DNA from: Phytopythium helicoides
Lineage: Eukaryota > Oomycota > Peronosporomycetes > Pythiales > Pythiaceae
Assembly (NCBI GenBank): GCA_024867545.1
Contig: JANFNE010000012.1
Location: 806,001-870,000, forward strand
Direction of reading: 5' to 3'
DNA: 64,000 nt
The notes under the pieces were generated by a model, which was not told where the DNA came from, searched no databases, and worked only from the letters and a program-made list of their open reading frames with translations. Below are positions 39,001-48,000 of this stretch, in pieces (the first letter of the stretch is position 1; each line of letters begins with the position of its first letter). The position numbers were made by a program, and so were the translations under genes.

Positions 39001-42000
39001 TGGGTTTTTCACGGTGAACGTGACAGTGTGGACGACCGAGAGTGAGACCGGTGAGCAAACCGCCGTGTCGGTAATCGCGAGCGTCCTGGTGGTGCCTGTG
39101 GACCCGGTCGTTCGACCGGTGGCGACAGTGTATGGGACGTCGAGCTCGTTTGTGCGAATCCCTTTCTGTCGGCTGGATAGCAAGATGGAGGTCGCAAGCC
39201 GCGAACACTTGGTGCTATACGTTGAGAACAGCACTCAGGTGACAGACGTTTACGCGGGTCTCACACGCGTGGTGGCGTCAAGTGTCGAGTTCGGCAGCGC
39301 GGCCGTGTATATGATTCCGTACAGCCTGCGCGATTCGATCACCGTGCGTCCGAGCGCGACGTGGTCTGGATATGCACAGCTGCACCTGGTCGTGTCGACC
39401 GTTGCGTTCTCGTTCGAGTCGGGTTACAGTGCATTCGGGAACACTGGCGACGGCGTGGCAGTCGCAGATGTGTCGTTGGTGTTGTCTCCGGCGATGATGT
39501 TACCGACGTGGTCTTCCATTGTGTCCGGGCGGAACGGTGTGGAGGTGTCAAGTAAGGCTCGGTCACTGAGCATGCTGATGCCGGTTGATGTGGTGTTGAA
39601 ATCCGGCGCCTCTAGCGTTTCGGCGAATATGTTGCTGCCACCAAGGATGTCTCTGGACGCGGTCAAGTCGAACGTGAGTCTGCAACAAGCTCGAGTGGCG
39701 GTGCGCGGTCGCGAGCACGTGTTGTACGAAGCTGTGGGTGTGGCTGGACGTGGAGATAGCAGCACAGGTGGCATCGCGATGGGTTTGACGGCGTGGCCCA
39801 GCATGTTGTTATCGGGATCGCTGTGGTGGCGAGCGATGGTGAGTGCTCGCGACGTGTTGGGCCAGCGCGCAGTGGCGTCGTTTGCGGATTCTTCACTGGA
39901 GGTCGTGAGCGAAGCGGAGTCTGTGAAGCCTGCTTTCAGCGACGTTGGTGTAGTTGCACGGAGCAGCGCGCGTGTGTTTGAGGTTGCAGACGACCGGAAT
40001 GTGAGCTTCCGGTTGTCGGACTTTGGAGGACTAAGTGGATATCAAGATTTGATGGCGCTACGACTGTTGGTGAGAAAAGATTGTGTTGATCGGGTTGTGT
40101 TAAACGGCGTGACTCTGGATTCTATTGAAAGCAAGAATGTGTCTCGAGTTGTTGGTGGAAGCTCATTTTTGCTCTCTACGATAAATGGTGCAGCGTGTTG
40201 GGGAAGTGCGAGTTGTAACCAGACTTGGTTGTTGACGATCGTACCCCGGATGTACTTTGCGCAACAGTTTTCTATTGCAATCGAATCAACATTTAATGTG
40301 ACTGTTGCGAAAGCAGCTTTTGTTGCGATGTCAAAAGGAAGGTCAAGCACATCGTACTCCATTGCGGTCCGACCTACGCCGAACCAGCCAGTAATAGTAC
40401 TGAATGCTACTGAACTTTCTGTTTTGGAAGATGTCAGGACTGGCTTTATGATCCTAGATGCATATACGCCAGACTTTGATGGCTCGGAGTCAGTGGAGGT
40501 AACCGTAGTCTACAACGCAACAGAAGTGAGCTCGGTGTTCGTCAACGGGACAGCAGTGTTAAGCTCAACAAGCGGGACTGCATCCGTACTATCCAGAGTA
40601 AGCGGGGTTGCTAGGATCTCCAATACTTTGATCGAGATACAGCCGGCAGGTAATTTTGCTGGTCGAACCATTATTCAGGTCACAGCAATCAGCGCCGAAA
40701 AATCGACTGGAGAGACAATGCAATTGACGAGGAACGTGTCTATCGCGATTTCTGGAGTTGCAGATGCTCCAGCTCTGAAGATCGCGAACAGTTCTGTTAG
40801 CACAATCCAAAGCGTGCCTGTCGAGCTTCTCATTTCGAATATCGCTTTGACTGATACAGATGGATCAGAGTCACTTAGCCTGCTCGTTCGGGATGTATCT
40901 ATTGGTGCTGTCTCCAGAGTTGAAATGAAAAATGGCACAAAACTTGTACAAGGGAGTGGCGGCTTCTTCGCATTGCGATTTGGGAGCATCACCACCCAAT
41001 CTGGACTTGTCCTTCGCATTGTTCCTATTGATTCATGGTTTGGGCAAACCCAAATAGAGTTCACAGCGATCTCAACAGAAGTGATTGGAGGTAGCACGGC
41101 GGCAACTGCTCAGAATGTTACTTTTGATGTCGCTCCGGTGGCAGATAAACCTGTTATTACTGTCGAAAACACCCGAGGCAAGCTTGGCAACTGGACACGA
41201 GTGGGAATACTCAGCGTTTCGCTAGGAAATGCAGCCAAAGCAAGTGCGACGAGTTTGTCAGTGTTCTTGCTACCAAGATCTACGCGCAAAATGGATATTG
41301 CATGGCAAGACCAAATGCTTGCGTTAGAAAATGTTCCGTCAGTATCTGCCAACAGCGTGTACCGAGTGCCAGCCCAATCAACATTCCGTGACCTGAGTGT
41401 CCGGGTAGCTGAATGGGCACCAAACGTGACACTTGAAATAATTGCAGTTGCATCGATTGCTGTGTCGAATACTGTCCAGATCGAGTCGAAGAATGCAACT
41501 ACCACTTTCACCGGAGTGCAGCTGTCAGCGACATCGTTTTCATTAAAGGAAGGAACTGCAAGTTCGTTCACAATCAGCTCTTGAGTGCTCCGACCAGCGG
41601 TGTGACAATTTCATTCTCAAGTGACCGAGCAGTGAAAGCCGTAGCTTCCCCGTCCTCCGTAACTTTCTCATCCACTGACTGGAGCGTGGCTCGATCGGTT
41701 CAAATGCTAGGAATCAACAACTTTGTGGAAGACGCAGATGCCTCCGTTGTACTTTCAGGCTCAATTGCATCATCTGACTGCGATGTATCTCGGTGTGTGA
41801 TGTGAGCTCCTTGACTGTTCAAGTATTGAATGACGATACTGCCAAGGTTGTTTTGTTTCAAAGCGTTGCTACAACAATACCGGCACTCGTTGTTGCGGAG
41901 GGCAAAGTTTTCACGGATCAGTACAAAATTGTGCTTCAGGCCCAGCCTACAGCCGATGTCAAAGTCTCTCTTCAAACAAGTTTGTCACAATTGCTTGTTT

Positions 42001-45000
42001 CCCCGACGAGCGTCACCTTCAGCTCGTCGAACTGGAACGTTTCCCAGATCATTACGGTATCTGCAGAAGACAACTACGTTCTTGAGGGCAACCACTTCGG
42101 GACAATCACCCACTCCGTGACTTCGACAGATCCACTGTACGCGGCGCGCGCAGGTAGACTCACTTCAGGTGACTATCGTAGAGACTAAGGACTCAACACC
42201 ACCTCCGAAGCTCACTTCGGCAAAATTCTTCGACACTGCTGCTGGTTTGCTTGCTGTATTTGATCGCTCTGTCAATCGTGCAACGCTACAGAAGGATACG
42301 TTTGACTGTTCTACGCTGTTCGACTTGCCTACAACGGCCAGCTCTTCAAATTACTTTGGTGCGGACACAGTGTGTTCGTGGCAGGCGAAGAACGCCTCTA
42401 TTCGGTTTGTATTCGGGAAGAGTGCCACAGTGATTCCTGGAGACTCGTTGGTTCTACGCGGAGGCTTGTTGAAGTCAACCGCGACAGGCGGAGTTAGCAA
42501 CTGCAGCCACAACAATTACGATTTCATCGCCAGACAACCCTCCGACACCGATCGTACAAGTCAGTGGTGCAACCTCTCTTGGAACGTGCGACGATTTGTC
42601 TCTTGATGGCTCGGGATCCTCAGGATCAGGTGGACGCGCAATGACATACACGTGGTCGCTAGTGGGCTCAACAGGCACCACAACTTCCGCTTCTAGTGTG
42701 TCTACACTGCTTTTACAAGCAGCTGCGAGTAACAGCGCAGCCATCAAAGTATCTGCAGCAGTGTTGGAGTCTGACGCAACTTACTCGTTTACCCTCCAAG
42801 TGAGTAACTTCTTGGTATCTCATCAACCTCCAGCACCGTAGTCGTTAAAAAATCTGCAATGGCTTTACCGTCTGTGTCGATCAAAGGCGGTGGCGACCAG
42901 ATCGTATATCGCGCAAATGAATTGGTCATTAGTGCTAGTGCCAGCTACCCTTCGTGCTCGGGAACTGTTTCAGATTCATCGTCGTCGATGGATATGAACT
43001 TCGCGTGGTCTCAAGTGCGCGGAGATCTGACTGCATCTCAAGCAAAATCAACAAGTCCGAATCTTCGAGTACTGAAGCTACCAGCGCGTACACTGACAGT
43101 CGGTGTGTCGTACACTTTTCAAATACTTGTGTCGATGGCGTCAAACGCGCGAGTCAGCAACACCGCCAGCGTTACTCTTACAGTTCTGCCATCGGCACTA
43201 ACAGCTTCTATTGCTGGTGGTGATCGCACATCTGGCTTCGAACAAGACTTGGTTCTGGACGCTTCAAAGTCCACAGATCCGGATGACTTGCAGAACACGA
43301 TTCCGATGGGATATTCATGGACATGCTTTCAAAAGAATTCTTTGACAGGGCTGTACGACACCGCTTGTAAAAAAGTGGATGATTCGCTGCTAGTGTTGGA
43401 TACGACCAGCCAAGTGACGGTACCCGCAAACACGATCAATCCAGGAATCAGCTACAACTTTACTGCTACTGCTTCAAAAGACACTCGCACATGCTCTACG
43501 TCAGTTATCATCACGGTTGCACCTGGTTCCCCGCCAAGTGTCTCAATTGCGCCTTTGGGAGTGACCAAAGTGAACACAAACGATCGCGTCATTCTTTACG
43601 GCTCCGTTACGTCGAAGCTCACAATTCGGAAGACAGAGTGGTCCATCATTGGAACGGTCAGTCAAGCCAGGCCAGCATTTTTGCCGTTCCTCGTACAGGG
43701 CGACTCACAATGGTCCTAAAAGAGAACACATTGACAGCCGGGGCCTCGTATCAGTTCCAGCTTTACGTGGAGGACTCATCCGGGCAATCATCAACAGCTT
43801 CCATCACAGTTTCTGTAAACTCCCCTCCTATCAGTGGGTCGCTAACAGGTTTCCCCCTCATCAGGGTATGCTTTAGAAGATAATTTTGCAGTTCTGGCGT
43901 CTGGATGGGTTGATGATGACCTCCCACTTCGCTATTCATTCAAGTATATCAAAGGCTCAACGTACTCTGGCGAGAGCGAAGTGACCATGAGTTCGGCCAC
44001 TCTCGAGCCGATTGTTCAATTCCCTGTTCGGCATCGGAGGAGGAACCAACAATACTGTGACGGTGGTGGCGTACGTTCAAGATTCGTTGGGAGCCGTGAC
44101 GAGGCTTACTCAAGAGATTACCGTCAGTCAAAAGGTGATTGCAGCAAGTGAACAGGCCGCTTATTTGGCCAGTAAAACAGATGAAATTCTTGCTGAAGCA
44201 ACCTCTGGTGACCCATCCAAGGTGCTGACGATTATCAATGCTCTCGGTGACATGGTCAATGGAAACGAAGACACGACGACAACTACATCGACTACTGGCT
44301 CTCAGGTCAAGAGCTGTCCGATGACTGATGGAAAGGTCTGTGCTGCGAAACGGCGATTGTGTGAGGGTACCTGACGGCTGCCTCCAGTCGAATCCAGACT
44401 GCACCGCCACGTGCGATTGTGGAATTGGGTACTATGGTGACAATTGTGCGCCTGAACCAAGCACAGTACGATGCAAAACGAGCAGTGCTGGGAAACCTGA
44501 TCAGTGCAATGGCATCAGCGTCTGCTTCGATTGATGTGAATGATCCCAACGCGATGGAACAGCAAGCAGCAAGCATAGCTACTCTGACGAAGAGTGCGAC
44601 CATTCTTGATGCAGCGGCGCAAACCCAAGCGCTGAACTTTCGTGGACAACATTCTCACATCCCCTGTTCTCTCCTCGTCGGCGAAAGCAGCAGTTGGGAA
44701 CACGATTTCAAATCTTTTAGATGTGGAGATTACGGTGAGCACGACTATTTTATCCTCTTCTGGTTCTGGGAGCGCAGCTGCATCTAGTAGGCGGTTGATG
44801 GAGTCTAGCGATAGCGGAAGCGTGGATACATCTGTGAACGCGGGTGACTCATCATCGACTGCAGGGAGTGGAAGTGCGTCATCGAATGATGAGCTGAGTG
44901 CTGCGCTAGAGCGAGTTGAAGCCCTGCATGGAACTATCAATAAGTTGCAGAGCGCAATGATGTCTTCACTAATTGCTGGAGAAGATCCCGTGACGCTTGT

Positions 45001-48000
45001 GAGCAAAAACTTGAAGCTTGTTGGTGCTCGTGACAAAGCGACAGAGTTGGAGGGTAAGGCTATAGAGCTACCACGCTCGAGCGCTGAAATTGCTGCAAAT
45101 ATTTTAGCACCTTCAACGACGGTTCCAACAGGCTTTGCAGCCTATTTGGCTGAAAACGGTACCACTAGCGGTGATAGTACATCTTCGGATGGCGCCAGTG
45201 ACTTAACGATTGATGTCCAAGCAAAAGTGTTCACAAAGAATCCGTACAGTTTCGTAGGCGGAAAGGCTTTAAACTCCCCGGTGACGAGCGTGAATGTTCG
45301 ACAAGGTGGAAGCGACGTGGTGGTGGCTGGACTCGCTGTACCTTTTCAGATATTCCTCCGAAATACGGTTGCAGTTTTCGCGACCAATCAGACGCAAAGC
45401 AGTAGCGGCAGTAAGACTAACAGTAGTACCTCAGTTCAATCATTCAGGTACTATTGTCTGAAGGGAAGCATTGGGACCAAATTCTTTAATTGCTCAAGTC
45501 TGACGACGCCACTCACTGTTACTTGCAACGGCACAGAGTTCAACGGTGAAGTCACATGTCCGATTCGAGAGCCAGCATGTCGCTATTGGGACACCAATTC
45601 GAGTGCTTGGTCCTCTGAGGGGTGTTCTGTAGCCGGTACGACTGCAGACGGAAAGTACACAATTTGCGAGTGCACGCACTTGACCGACTTCTCTACCCAA
45701 GTGGAGCAGTCACTGAGCCTCGTTACCGAACATTTCGAGAATGTTATTACGCATCACGTGACCGCAGATGATGTGAAGAAGAACATTGGTGTCGTTGTCA
45801 CCATGATAGTCTTTTTCCTTTTGTACGTCGTTGGGGTCTTCTATGTGAACCGCTGGGATCGCCAGGATCGTATCGCGTGCTACGCGAAAAGCGTACAAAA
45901 TTCCAGCAAGCAGAGAAGATTAACCTTCGATCGATCTTCCGTGAACCAGAGTACTTGAACGCAGTTGGCTTGAAAGCGAAGGGGATAGCTGTTGTCAAGG
46001 GTGCGTGGACGGGTATCAAGCACAACCACAAACTGTTGTCAATCGTGTTCAAGTACGACGAGAACTTTTCACGCGCACAGCGGCTCACAATTGTGTTTAC
46101 GATAATCGTGAGTCAAATGTTCACGAATGCATTGCTGTACAAGCTCAAACGAGGAGAAAAAACTATTGGGTCGGCATTTGTGTCAGCGATAATCTCGTTT
46201 TTGTGTATGATCCCCGTAACCATTGCGTTCGTTGGAATCTTTCGCAAGGCTGGGAAGCGCCAAAATTATCTTGTACGTTACCAAATCGAAGATGACGAAG
46301 GAAACATTGCTGAAGTGCAGACAGACGCGTACGGTAATCCCCGCCAATACTCGCCTGCTGAGCGTGCTGCAATCGATCTTGCGGCTATCGCCAACTGTGT
46401 GGAATGCTCAGGGTTACGTAGTGTGAGCTCACTAGTCAAGCAACGAGGATTGAAATCACGAACAGCGCAAGTATGTCGTGGCATCTTTTTGGCAATTTAT
46501 AACCGAGACATGGATGAAGAGCCCCAGAGCTGCCTGAAGGTCAGGAAGACCCATTGACAGGAGTGATCGTACAAATCAAATCACACATTCAAGAAGAGCT
46601 CCAGCATGTTAAGTCTTCCGAGCGCAGGTTCAGCCACTCGAACGAGCAGCTTGTTAAGCGCTCTTCCGTTCCGAGGAGAAAATCGATGGTCAGTGCTGCG
46701 GGTGGGGATTCGCCAGAGTATCAACAAATGGAGCATCATGGTGATGCTCTTGTTTTGCCCCCGGCGGCGCCATTTGTTTCGAGTCTTCCTCGAACGTCGA
46801 TTGCACTCAGTCACTTGACGCCTTCCATCCAGAAACTTCAGAAGTGACTGAAGAAAGTGACCGAGTGGCCTTGGCTATGAATCAGTTATCCTTAATGCTG
46901 GAACGGAACAAGGGTGAGGCAATGATCAACAACATGCTGCGCTTTGATCCGCTACTTGTGTCAACAGCATCGACTGAGAAAATTGCAGCTATTTGTGCAG
47001 AGCTGGCAAAGCGATGGCCAAGTATGGGTGGTATCAGCGCAAGCCAAGCATATGGAAGCGAAGAAGACGGCGATGACGACAGCGAGGATGAGCTGGATGT
47101 TGTATTGACGCTTTACGACTGGCTGTCGAAGTGCAACGAGTGTTGCATCGACCAGCAGAAAAATGCACATGCCATGGCCTGAAAAAGCAAAGGTAGAGCT
47201 TGAGCGAGCAGAGAATGCAGCTGAAAAAGCTTCAGTATGCAATTGGTGCGCAGTTTGAGCGGCGGATCTCCGAAGTGATAGCTATGGGTGAGCTAGTAGT
47301 CGCAAATGCTGCGAGCGCGGTCATGGGAGAAGTTGTCGCTCAAGCGACCCCGAATCAAGCTTCCTCGCAATCTCCTAAACGCCGACGCTCGAGTTCGAGG
47401 AAGTTAACTTCTCGTAGCGCATTACGGCGCTCGTCAGTGGCGCCGGCCAAGCGGGATCGGCGCGTCACAGTCACGATCAATAAAGAGAAAAAGGCGATCC
47501 TTCGGAATAGTAAAGATCAGTTGCGGGAGAAAAAGAAGGCAGTCAAACAAGCACTCCAGGCACTGGCGGCTGAGCGACGTAGACTGCAGCAGGAGCGAGC
47601 CCACGAAATGCGCAAGATCTATGACGGGACTCAAGGGTGTTGCTAGGATGAAAGCCCGCTTGCGCGCTCATCAACAGGCAAAAGAAGAAAAACGTGTCGC
47701 TGCGCTGCCTCTTCACGAACAGCAAGCATACATGATTGAAAAAAAGCAGCTCGCGAAGGTTCGTCGTAGCTCGCAGTTCCTGTACAACCGGTTCTTAAGA
47801 CGCCAGCCAGCACGGACTGCCAAGCCTCTTTTCCCGGAGTGGGTGGTGTACGTCTCGTACGTGATTTGTGCGGCATGGTCAGCTTGGAGTGTCTTTTTCG
47901 TCTTGATGTTTGCTTTTACGATTGGTCAAGTCGAGTCCCAGCTTTGGATCGGGTCATTACTGACCGGGCATGGCGATGTCGTACATTGTATCTGACCCAC

